Assembly (NCBI GenBank): GCA_013695565.1
Contig: JACDAG010000896.1
Coordinates: forward strand, 1 to 11,297
Source of the DNA: Bradyrhizobium sp.
GTDB lineage: Bacteria; Pseudomonadota; Alphaproteobacteria; Rhizobiales; Xanthobacteraceae
DNA length: 11,297 nucleotides
Direction: 5' to 3'
Each line of letters begins with the position of its first letter. Within the stretch, counting starts at the first letter, position 1. Of the stretch, positions 1-6,124 are shown piece by piece. The notes below the pieces were generated by a model. The model saw nothing but the letters and a program-made list of their open reading frames with translations. It did no database searches and was not told the DNA's origin. Both the position numbers and the translations under genes were made by a program.

Positions 1-1
1 G

Positions 2-208
2 TCGAGCTTTCGCGACAAGGCGCGGCGGATCCAGAGCGGTTATTCCCGGCAATGCATCAGTTGCGAAACGATGCTGTTCTTTGACGACGATTCGAACGAC
101 AAGAATGTCAAGCGGACGCTGCGGGAAGCGAAGCAGGTTCGCAAGGCACTGCGCGAGGCCGAGGACGTCAAGGTCGCGAGCCAGCCGTTCGTGTTCCGGA
201 GATCGTGA
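2..208 (+). CDS. 3' end of an unrecognised protein (partial)
   Basis: The reading frame is open from the left edge and stops at TGA 206-208, leaving 68 residues of C-terminus; the start lies outside the window. The visible part has a Cys-x-x-Cys pair (CISC, about residues 18-21 of the fragment), then an acidic patch (FFDDDSND) and a charged stretch rich in Lys, Arg and Glu that probably forms a helix. A single CxxC pair could be half of a zinc-ribbon knuckle whose other half lies upstream, but this is inference. Third-position GC is consistent with real coding sequence. The next gene, on the same strand, starts 65 bases later. I do not recognise the family. Confidence 0.6.
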   Translation, partial: SSFRDKARRIQSGYSRQCISCETMLFFDDDSNDKNVKRTLREAKQVRKALREAEDVKVASQPFVFRRS

Positions 209-273
209 GCAGACCGGCCCTCTACTGTACTCCCCGAAATTGAGCTAGCGTTGGCGCTCCCAGGGGGCCACCA

Positions 274-1257
274 ATGAACCTTCAGTTTCACCGCCGAAAA
301 TTCCTTCATCTCACGGCCGCCGGCCTCGCCGCACCGGCGTTTCCGCGTGTCGCCATGGCGGAGGATTATCCGACGCGGCCGGTGAAGATCGTCGCAGGAT
401 TCGCCGCCGGTGGCGGCGTCGACATTACGGCGCGGCTGATCGGCCAGTGGCTCAACGAGCGGCTGGGGCAATCCTTCGTGGTTGAAAACCGCACCGGCGC
501 CGGCGGCAATATCGGCACCGAGGCGGTGGTCGGCGCCGCACCCGACGGCTACACGCTGCTGCTCGCCACCGTGCCGAACGCGGTCAACGCCGCGCTCTAC
601 AGCAATCTCAAATTCAACTTCATCCGCGACATCGCTCCGGTAGCGGGCATCATCCGCGTTCCCATGATCATCCTGTTACATCCCTCGATGCCGGTCAAAA
701 CCGTTCCTGAACTGATCGCCTATGCCAAGGCCAATCCGGGCAAAGTCAACATGGCCTCCGCGGGCAATGGCACCGCGCCCCATATGGCGGGCGAACTGTT
801 CAAGATGATGACCGGCGTCAACATGGTGCACGTGCCATATCGCGGCCAGGGCCCGGCGCTGACCGACCTCCTGGGCGGAGAGGTGCAGGTGCTGTTCGCT
901 ACCGCGCCGGGAACAACGGACTACATCGCGAGCGGGAAACTGCGCGCGCTGGCGGTGACCACGGCGGCGCGGGCGCAAGTGGCGCCGGACCTGCCGCCGG
1001 TCGGTGATTTCGTGCCGGGCTATGAGACCAGCCAATGGTATGGCATGTGCGCGCCGGGCAAGACGCCGATGGAAATCATCGGCAAGCTCAACAAGGAGCT
1101 CAACGCCGCCATCGCCGACGCCGGCATGAAAACCCGCCTCGCCGCGCTCGGCGGCGAACCGCTGCCGGGCACGCCGGCGGAGTTTGGAAAGCTGATCGCG
1201 GAAGAGACGGAGAAATGGGCCAAGGTGGTTCAGGCGGGCGGGTTGAGGCCGGATTGA
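274..1257 (+). CDS. Bug/TctC-family periplasmic solute-binding protein
   Basis: The 327-residue length is typical of the Bug (tripartite tricarboxylate transporter receptor) family. These periplasmic proteins bind carboxylates or other small organic acids and usually deliver them to a TctAB-type permease. Seen directly: an N-terminal signal with twin Arg at residues 7-8 (HRRKFLHL), a hydrophobic stretch and a likely cleavage after AMA at residue 29, suggesting Tat export. The mature part opens with the family-typical YPTRPVKIV, then GFAAGGGVD (about 42-50) and ENRTGAGGNIG (71-81), the usual ligand-loop segments. The start is supported by an AGGGGG run a few bases upstream. No TctA or TctB gene is visible, so it is an orphan receptor here, as is common for this expanded family. 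The ligand cannot be assigned. Confidence 0.93.
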   Translation: MNLQFHRRKFLHLTAAGLAAPAFPRVAMAEDYPTRPVKIVAGFAAGGGVDITARLIGQWLNERLGQSFVVENRTGAGGNIGTEAVVGAAPDGYTLLLATVPNAVNAALYSNLKFNFIRDIAPVAGIIRVPMIILLHPSMPVKTVPELIAYAKANPGKVNMASAGNGTAPHMAGELFKMMTGVNMVHVPYRGQGPALTDLLGGEVQVLFATAPGTTDYIASGKLRALAVTTAARAQVAPDLPPVGDFVPGYETSQWYGMCAPGKTPMEIIGKLNKELNAAIADAGMKTRLAALGGEPLPGTPAEFGKLIAEETEKWAKVVQAGGLRPD

Positions 1258-1270
1258 GGGCTGACCGCAA

Positions 1271-1371
1271 TTCGTAGGGTAGGCAAAGCCGCACTTGCGG
1301 CGTGCCCACCAACTATCCGAGACCATTGCTTGGAATTGGTGGGCTCGCTTTCGCTTTGCCCACCCTACGAA
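1271..1371. repeat. Long imperfect palindrome between convergent genes
   Basis: The left arm 1271-1289 (TTCGTAGGGTAGGCAAAGC) pairs with the right arm 1353-1371 with one mismatch in 19. An inner arm GCCCACCAA (1304-1312) pairs with TTGGTGGGC (1336-1344). The element fills the gap between the converging genes ending at 1257 and 1375, and its right edge is only 3 bases from the crotonase stop codon. The transcript of either strand could fold into a long hairpin, so a role in termination or 3'-end protection is plausible. The sequence resembles dispersed palindromic repeats common in Bradyrhizobium-type genomes; that family link is from memory. Confidence 0.8.
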
Positions 1372-1374
1372 ACC

Positions 1375-2118
1375 CTATCTTCCCTTGTACACCGCACGGC
1401 GCTTTTCCTTGACCGCGGCGGTCGCCTCGACGGCGTCTTCGCTCTCCTTGACTTCATAAAGCTGGCGCTGGGCCCGGCCGGATTGCTCGGATGGTCCGTG
1501 CGGCAGGACGCCTTCGGTGACGAAGCGCTTCAGGGTTTTCAGCACCAGCGGCGAGAACTCGGCCATCTCGCGCGCCATCTTCAGCGCCACCTCGACCTGC
1601 TGTCCGACCGGCACCACTTCGTTGATGAGGCCGATATTATAAGCGCGCTGGACGTCGACGACGCGGCACAGCAAGATCATTTCCATCGCGATCTTGTGCG
1701 GGATGCGCGACGCGAGACCGGCGATCATGCCGCCGGTAAATCCCATCCGCGCTTCCGGATAGGAGAACTTAGCATTCTCGGCCGCAACCGTGAGGTCGCA
1801 CATCATCGAGACCACCAGCGCGCCCCCGACGCACCAGCCGCCCACCGCGTTGATGATCGGCTTGGTGGTCTCGAAACCGACGGTCGGGATACAGCGCCAC
1901 AGTTCGGGAAAATTGCCGGTGTCGGCGCCACCGGAAAACGCTTCATTGCCGGCGCCGGTCAATACCGCGGCCTTCTGCGTCGGCGAGCGCTCGAACTCCA
2001 CAAACGCCTTCTGCAGCAGCAGCGCGGTCTCGGCGCAGATCGCGTTGCGGCGCTCGGGCCGGTTGATCGTGACCAGCGTGGTGCCGTCGGCATTTTTCTC
2101 GACCAGGACTTTTTGCAT
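1375..2118 (-). CDS. Enoyl-CoA hydratase/isomerase (crotonase) family protein
   Basis: This 247-residue cytoplasmic enzyme has the crotonase fold, which acts on acyl-CoA thioesters. Seen directly: the INRPERRNAI opening (residues 18-27), the first oxyanion-hole segment AFSGGAD (60-66), the second GGWCVGGAL (93-101), then MMCDLTVAAENAKFSYPEARMG. By alignment to rat mitochondrial enoyl-CoA hydratase, the second catalytic Glu (rat E164) is kept as E122, but the first (rat E144) falls on V102. A standard two-Glu hydratase mechanism is therefore doubtful; an isomerase or another crotonase reaction is possible. The start is supported by GAGGGA just upstream. It lies 37 bases downstream of the Mur ligase gene on the same strand, with no functional link evident. 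The substrate is unknown. Confidence 0.92.
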   Translation of the reverse strand: MQKVLVEKNADGTTLVTINRPERRNAICAETALLLQKAFVEFERSPTQKAAVLTGAGNEAFSGGADTGNFPELWRCIPTVGFETTKPIINAVGGWCVGGALVVSMMCDLTVAAENAKFSYPEARMGFTGGMIAGLASRIPHKIAMEMILLCRVVDVQRAYNIGLINEVVPVGQQVEVALKMAREMAEFSPLVLKTLKRFVTEGVLPHGPSEQSGRAQRQLYEVKESEDAVEATAAVKEKRRAVYKGR

Positions 2119-2155
2119 GGGGTTTCCCTCTTATGATTGCGCGCCGGTCAGCACC

Positions 2156-3571
2156 TTAGCGGGGATATTTGGTCTCAACCAGCTGCGGAATGGTTCGTAT
2201 CAGCCCGCCAAGTTCGCCTGATGTCAGCAACAGCACCACATCATCCGGCCGCAGGATGCCGCTCAATCGCTCCAACGCCTCGTCCGGGTCATTGATGGCC
2301 TCGACATCATGGTTCGCCGCCCTGACGCGGGCGACGATTTCGTCCTGGGTCAATTGGGCATGGGAGCCTGCGCCCTGCGATGCCGGCTCATAGATGAAGA
2401 TTTTCGACGCTCCCGCGAAGGCGTCGTCATAGGCTGATATGGCCGCCCGGTTTCGCCAGGTGAAGGTGTGCGGCTCGAACACGATGATCAGCCGCCGATC
2501 GGAGAAATGGAGTTTTGTGGCGTCGATGGCGCTTCTGGCCTTCTCGTAGGACGATCCGAAGCCTTCGTAGACCGGCACCTTTGATTGAGGCGAGAGCCAT
2601 TCCATGCGGCGCTTGACGCCCTGGAAGGTGCTGATTCCGGCGTTCAGTTCCTCGGGCGACAGCAGCTTCTTCTCCAGCAGCATCGCGCCGACGCCGACGA
2701 TATTTTCGATGTTGTGATTGCCCAGCATCCGGGTCGACAGGCGGATGATCTTTTCACTGCCGCGCATCAGGTCGAAACCGGTTTCCGCGCCGCGCGCGAT
2801 GTTTGCGGCGTGCCAGTGCGCCTTGTCGTCCAAGGCATAAAAGACAATGGCGCAAGCGAGGTTTTCGGCCAAAGCGCGCGCGTGCGGCTCGCTGCTGCTG
2901 ACGACCAGAAGCCCGTCTGAAGGCAGTGAGCCAAGCAGGCTTTGATACGGGCCAAGATAATCCGCGTGGGTCGGAAACACGTTGATGTGGTCGTGGGTCG
3001 CCGAGGTGAGCAGGACGTTTTTTGCGTTGTAGAGCAGAAATTTCGATCTGTTGTCCCAATTCGACGCCGGGTATTCGTCGCCTTCGAGAACGAAAGTCGG
3101 GCCCGCTCCGCGGTGCGCGTGCCGTTCGAACCCGTTGGTGATCTCACCAATGAAATAGCTCGGGTCCTTGTTCGCGACCCGCAGGCACCACGCCAGCAGC
3201 GCGGTGCAGGTCGATTTGCCGTAGCTTCCCGCCGCCACGATGGTCTCGGAATTGACGGTCATGTCGTGCAGCAAATCGGCAAACGACCGCACCGGCTTTC
3301 CGCTGTCCATCGCGGCGCGAACTTCTTCATTGCTCTCAGGCACAAGTTTGGCGTTCTTGCCGATCACGATGACATCGGCATCGTCAGGAATGTTCTCCTT
3401 GCGGTATCCCGCGGCAAACGGGATCTTCTCATTCCTGAGATAGTCGCTGACCGGCGGGTAAAAGCCCTCGTCAGACCCGGTAATCCGCACGCCGATCTGC
3501 CGCAGCAGCAGCGCCGTCGCGCTCATGCCCTTTCCTGCGATGCCAATGAAATGTGCTTTCGAAAAATTCAT
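2156..3571 (-). CDS. Mur ligase family protein, Mpl/MurC-like
   Basis: I chose the ATG at 3569-3571 (471 residues) because a GGGGGG run lies just upstream and the protein then begins at the Mur N-domain (HFIGIAGKGMSA). The longer frame back to 3673 would run into a dispersed repeat. Domains in order: N-terminal Rossmann part with GSDEGFYPP (about 33-41); ATP-binding P-loop GSYGKST (115-121); EGDEY (163-167); DNRSK (173-177); HDHINVFP (193-200); LGNHNIENIVG; C-terminal domain ending in TSGELGGLI. YPP, the DEY box and the C-terminal GG motif resemble Mpl, which relinks UDP-MurNAc to recycled murein tripeptide; length also fits Mpl (about 450-460). Two normally conserved sites differ: the P-loop is usually GTHGKT, and the MurC/Mpl DDxxHHP motif reads EGFGSSY. 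ATP-dependent ligation is likely; the substrate is uncertain. Confidence 0.85.
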   Translation of the reverse strand: MNFSKAHFIGIAGKGMSATALLLRQIGVRITGSDEGFYPPVSDYLRNEKIPFAAGYRKENIPDDADVIVIGKNAKLVPESNEEVRAAMDSGKPVRSFADLLHDMTVNSETIVAAGSYGKSTCTALLAWCLRVANKDPSYFIGEITNGFERHAHRGAGPTFVLEGDEYPASNWDNRSKFLLYNAKNVLLTSATHDHINVFPTHADYLGPYQSLLGSLPSDGLLVVSSSEPHARALAENLACAIVFYALDDKAHWHAANIARGAETGFDLMRGSEKIIRLSTRMLGNHNIENIVGVGAMLLEKKLLSPEELNAGISTFQGVKRRMEWLSPQSKVPVYEGFGSSYEKARSAIDATKLHFSDRRLIIVFEPHTFTWRNRAAISAYDDAFAGASKIFIYEPASQGAGSHAQLTQDEIVARVRAANHDVEAINDPDEALERLSGILRPDDVVLLLTSGELGGLIRTIPQLVETKYPR

Positions 3572-3623
3572 CCACCCCCCAGATGCGAGCTCGTCCCGCG
3601 AGATTCCGCTTTTCAGCGATATT

Positions 3624-3729
3624 AGCGTTTTCGAGCGAAGTGGATACCGGTTCGCGTGAAGAAAATGCGTCAAAACAAGAGTCTAGAGCTTCGGTTCTGA
3701 TTCAATCAGAACCGATAATGCTCTAGCGC
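3624..3729 (-). repeat. Dispersed intergenic repeat, copy A (inverted relative to copy B)
   Basis: Read on the minus strand, this 106-base stretch aligns with 4719-4824 read on the plus strand. In my hand alignment the last 66 bases match at 56 positions without gaps. It contains a perfect 11-base dyad with a one-base spacer at 3692-3714 (CGGTTCTGATT and its complement). It lies directly upstream of the Mur ligase gene, and the longer possible N-terminus of that protein would be translated from it. The type looks like a familiar Bradyrhizobium-group intergenic element. Confidence 0.85.
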
Positions 3730-3777
3730 CTGGCTGGAGCCGATGATACCGGCGAGGGGCTGCCCCTCCACCGTGCA

Positions 3778-3808
3778 AAAAGGCCCTCGCACATCACGAG
3801 GGCCTTTT
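3778..3808. terminator. Strong bidirectional intrinsic terminator
   Basis: A perfect 12-base inverted repeat, AAAAGGCCCTCG (3778-3789) and CGAGGGCCTTTT (3797-3808), encloses a 7-base loop. The stem has a GC core and ends in A/T runs on both sides, so it gives a hairpin plus U-tract on either strand. It sits 30 bases beyond the stop of the minus-strand 47-residue gene and before the Mur ligase start region. It should stop transcripts from the small-protein side and leave the Mur ligase on its own promoter. A smaller GAGGGGC/GCCCCTC hairpin is adjacent at 3754-3768. Confidence 0.85.
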
Positions 3809-3838
3809 CGCCTATTTCTTGGCCTATCTTTTCTTGGC

Positions 3839-3982
3839 CTATTTCTCTCTTGCCTGGAATTCTTCCCTTTGGATCTTCTGCGACGAAGACCTGATGCGCT
3901 CCAGCAATCGCAGGAATTCAGCGGTTTCCTCCGCGATCGATTTGGGCGGCGGCTTGGGTGGGAAGGGTAGCATTTCGGACAT
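3839..3982 (-). CDS. Small hypothetical protein (47 residues)
   Basis: I place the start at the ATG 3980-3982 because AAGGGAGG, an excellent ribosome site, lies about 8 bases upstream. An in-frame ATG further up (4087) would add 35 residues but was not preferred. The protein begins MSEMLPFPPKPPPK, a proline-rich opening, followed by a predicted amphipathic, charged helix (SIAEETAEFLRLLERI and on to REEFQAREK). There is no signal peptide or membrane segment. It is followed closely by a strong terminator, supporting real transcription on this strand. The first stop, TAG, is followed in frame by short Lys-rich repeats each ending in another TAG. I do not recognise a family, and no function is assigned. 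Confidence 0.6.
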   Translation of the reverse strand: MSEMLPFPPKPPPKSIAEETAEFLRLLERIRSSSQKIQREEFQAREK

Positions 3983-4113
3983 CGGCAAAACCTCCCTTGG
4001 GTTTATTCCGCGCGGTGTCTTCTTCTCTTGCGCAATTGCCGCGTTTCTGCGGCGCAGATTTTCGCGCGCGCCGGGAATGCGCCTCAAATAATTCCGATTC
4101 TGTTGGGGCGGGA

Positions 4114-4539
4114 TCAGGCTCTGGATAGTCCGCGCGCACCGGGATGACGCATCCGGATTCGGCCGTCGGCGCCATCAGGCAATTTGCTCGCGCCGTTTCG
4201 ATCCGGCGCAGGCAACGCCTCCTCGCTGGCGATCAGCGTGGCCTCGAACAGTAAATTCGGCGCCTGCCTGGCCGCTCCCGAGCACGACGCCATCTTGCCC
4301 TTGAATTGGCCGGCCAGCTCCAGCTCGACCTCGTCGATACCGAACAGCGTCGGCGGACCTGCGGAATGCCGCGTGGTGGTCAACGCCGCGGTGAAGCGGT
4401 CGTCGTCGACCTCATATGAGCCGCTGTAGGTGAGGAAGCTGTCGCAGCCCGATATGGTGCCGTTTACAAGATCGACGATGCCCGTGCCTTCGCCACGCGG
4501 GGTCCTGAACCAAACAGCATATCGGCCGTCTCTGTGCAT
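4114..4539 (-). CDS. GrlR-like regulatory domain protein
   Basis: The 141-residue version starts at ATG 4537-4539, preceded by GAGAG at suitable spacing. A longer frame (to 4638) has no good ribosome site and would precede the domain. Residues about 1-103 match what I know of the GrlR family: DGRYAVWFRTPRGEGTGIV, then NGTISGCDS, the TYSGSYEVDDDRF strand pair, and FGIDEVELELAG near the end of a small beta-barrel. GrlR itself is a negative regulator of type III secretion in enteropathogenic E. coli, but many stand-alone homologues occur in Rhizobiales with no secretion genes nearby. None is visible here, so function should not be transferred. The last 40 or so residues are Pro, Gly and Arg rich and probably disordered. 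The gene lies inside the segment bordered by the inverted repeat pair. Confidence 0.7.
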   Translation of the reverse strand: MHRDGRYAVWFRTPRGEGTGIVDLVNGTISGCDSFLTYSGSYEVDDDRFTAALTTTRHSAGPPTLFGIDEVELELAGQFKGKMASCSGAARQAPNLLFEATLIASEEALPAPDRNGASKLPDGADGRIRMRHPGARGLSRA

Positions 4540-4569
4540 AGAAAACTCTCGCATGGGAAAAACTAACAA

Positions 4570-4579
4570 TTGGTACCAA
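4570..4579. promoter_or_regulatory. Candidate operator palindrome upstream of the GrlR-like gene
   Basis: TTGGTACCAA is a perfect 10-base palindrome 30 bases upstream of the GrlR-like start codon, in an A/T-richer patch. On the minus strand it would lie between a loose -35-like GTGACA and an ATTGTT. The palindrome is seen; the operator role is speculation. Confidence 0.25.
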
Positions 4580-4718
4580 CTAAAGGTTGTCACCATCATC
4601 CACCACTGGCGCGTCGCGGAGTAGCTAACGACCAACAAAGCACGTGCGGAAAATTTTACGATAAGGGAACCGTCACGCGTGACGACATCACGCTTGCCAG
4701 GATCGACCGCAGGCCATA

Positions 4719-4824
4719 GCGCCTCGAGTCTTTTCCGCTCCGATTGAATCGGAACGGGGCGCTAGATTCCTGATTTGACGCGTCTTCTTGACGCGAACCG
4801 CTGTCCACTTCGCTGGAAAACGCT
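4719..4824 (+). repeat. Dispersed intergenic repeat, copy B
   Basis: This is the same element as 3624-3729 but in opposite orientation. The central dyad at 4735-4757 keeps 10 of 11 pairs. Two of the pairs differ from copy A in both partners (T-A to C-G, and G-C to C-G), so the fold is kept while the sequence changes. The element ends 6 bases from the TAG stop codon (4831-4833) of the hydratase gene, so it forms that gene's immediate 3' flank and could act in transcript-end formation. Confidence 0.85.
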
Positions 4825-4830
4825 CTGGCG

Positions 4831-5616
4831 CTAACGCACCTGCACGTCGACGTGGCCGATGCCCTCAAGAACAAAGCGATAGCTCGCGTCAGCGTCCGGA
4901 AACACGGTCTTCATGACGCTTCCGGTCATCACCACCTGACCCGCCTTCAGCCCAGTGCCCCGCGAATTGAGCTGCGTGGCGAGCCAGGCGACCGAATTGA
5001 AGGGATGGCCGAGGATGTCGCGGCCGTGGCCTTCGCCGACCGCCACCTGATCCATTGTCGCGCGCCCGACAACAGGCTCGAGATCAGGCCATTTCGCCGT
5101 GAATTCCGACAGGACGATGCCGGCGTTCCAGGAATTATCCGATACCAGCGAGAGCACATCGAGATTGCCGTAGTCGGCGCTGCGATCGTCCACCAGTTCG
5201 ATGGCCGCACTTACGCCGCCGACATGCGGGGCAATCATTTCGGCGGTAACCGGCGCATCCGTAACCGGCACATCGGATTTGAGACGAACGGCGATTTCAA
5301 ATTCGAGGCCGAGCCGCCCGAAATCCGCGCGTCGGACGATCGCGCCGGATGGATGCACGCGGCTTGCCAGCACCACGCCGGCAATGGGGTGATCGATGCC
5401 GCAAAATTTCTGCATCGTGGCCGAGGTCAACCCGACCTTGTAACCCACGGCCTCGCCGTGTTCGCTCCGCAGCAGCGCGACGTATCGATCCTGGATGTCA
5501 TAGGCATCCACGATCGTGGCAGGCTTGTCGGGCGGGCCGAGCGATATGAACTGAACGTTGGCCTTGTGTGCCGCAAGCAGCGATTGCGCCGCGCGCCGAG
5601 CCGCGATTTCTTCCAT
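4831..5616 (-). CDS. 2-keto-4-pentenoate hydratase-like protein (FAH superfamily)
   Basis: This 261-residue protein matches the MhpD/2-oxopent-4-enoate hydratase group in length. Members add water to 2-hydroxydienoate products of aromatic meta-cleavage, or decarboxylate related acids, using a divalent metal. Seen directly: GYKVGLTS with a conserved Lys at 60; the metal-ligand pair LEFEIAV (E105, E107); ELVDDR (E140); SDNSWNAGIVLSE (159-171); LGHPFNSVAWLA (202-212); and GQVVMTGS (226-233). All expected ligands are present, so activity is likely. The start is supported by AAGGGAGG upstream. No dioxygenase, aldolase or dehydrogenase of a meta-cleavage pathway lies next to it, so the physiological substrate is open. 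The stop codon directly abuts repeat copy B. Confidence 0.93.
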   Translation of the reverse strand: MEEIAARRAAQSLLAAHKANVQFISLGPPDKPATIVDAYDIQDRYVALLRSEHGEAVGYKVGLTSATMQKFCGIDHPIAGVVLASRVHPSGAIVRRADFGRLGLEFEIAVRLKSDVPVTDAPVTAEMIAPHVGGVSAAIELVDDRSADYGNLDVLSLVSDNSWNAGIVLSEFTAKWPDLEPVVGRATMDQVAVGEGHGRDILGHPFNSVAWLATQLNSRGTGLKAGQVVMTGSVMKTVFPDADASYRFVLEGIGHVDVQVR

Positions 5617-5725
5617 GGGTAGCCTCCCTTGTTCGCCAATCCTAGCGTTTGCCTGACGTCGAAACTACCGCCTTGAACGCTCCCTTCACTAATTCGAGGC
5701 AATGCGGACCTGCAGAGCCCCCCCT

Positions 5726-5815
5726 TTCGTAGCGCACAGGCCGGGTTAGTTAGCGAAGTGTAAACCGCGATCTTCCTTCGTCGGAGCAATGGTGGGTTTC
5801 GCTCCACTCCCCCAC
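5726..5815. repeat. Degenerate palindromic intergenic repeat
   Basis: The left part carries GGGTTAG and AGCGAAGTGTAAACCGC, and the right part GTCGGAGCAATGGTGGGTTTCGCTCC. This is the pattern of a 'GTGGGTTACGC...' hairpin repeat common in Bradyrhizobium-group intergenic DNA, here decayed so the arms pair poorly. The cleaner hairpin at 7270-7300 uses the same CGGGTTACGC wording. Family membership is from memory. Confidence 0.45.
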
Positions 5816-5878
5816 AAAATAGCGCTGTAACACGCGATATATAACGGGCCCGACGGGTCAAGAAACGCAGCGAACTTC

Positions 5879-5914
5879 AAGTTTAGGTTGCACAATTAAG
5901 AAGTGCGTAAACTT
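5879..5914. repeat. Imperfect inverted repeat in intergenic region
   Basis: AAGTTTA (5879-5885) pairs with TAAACTT (5908-5914), and GCAC (5890-5893) with GTGC (5903-5906), around an AATTAAGAA loop. The poly-U tail is missing, so it is not a typical terminator. An operator or an RNA hairpin in the acyltransferase leader is possible. Confidence 0.4.
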
Positions 5915-6124
5915 TCCTCCGTAGTTTCACCTATAAGGAAATTGCCTAGTACCCAATATCGAAGACAAGTGAGTCAGACGCGACGTAAAATTGCGAGTCT
6001 TCAGAGTCGGTTAGCATGATGCGTCTTTTCACGAACCCTAGATTCCGGGTACTAGGGCCCCAAAAATGGCCCATGGCTGCGGCGCTTCAACAATAACAAC
6101 CATCGCGGCTGCGCCGCGGCGTAG

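Larger units (their letters stand above)
5617..6124. other. 508-base intergenic region with degenerate repeat and hairpins
   Basis: I see no convincing gene here. It separates the divergent hydratase (minus) and acyltransferase (plus) genes, so it should hold both promoters, but no clear -35/-10 pair with normal spacing was found. It contains a degenerate palindromic repeat (5726-5815), an imperfect dyad at 5879-5914, a CCCTAG/CTAGGG pair near 6040-6060, and a GC-rich hairpin (CGCGGC/GCCGCG) just before the acyltransferase start. It is visibly A/T-richer than the flanking genes. Confidence 0.6.

Noticed and set aside
1330..2136. Plus-strand open frame of 268 codons opposite the crotonase gene
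   Set aside because: Composition is typical of an antisense shadow (RDHQRAPDAPAAHR style), and the minus strand carries clear crotonase motifs.
3572..3673. N-terminal extension of the Mur ligase to 505 residues
   Set aside because: The extra 34 residues run into the dispersed repeat, and the ATG at 3569-3571 has a strong ribosome site and begins right at the Mur domain.
3624..4824. Composite transposon or insertion sequence flanked by inverted repeats
   Set aside because: No transposase is encoded between the repeats and no target-site duplication is visible; the repeats look like dispersed intergenic elements.
4852..5622. Plus-strand open frame of 256 codons opposite the hydratase gene
   Set aside because: It mirrors the real gene almost end to end and shows no domain; the minus-strand protein has all metal ligands of its family.
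5427..5861. Minus-strand 144-codon frame overlapping the hydratase 5' end
   Set aside because: Its second half is an out-of-frame reading of the hydratase gene and its first half reads through degenerate repeat sequence.
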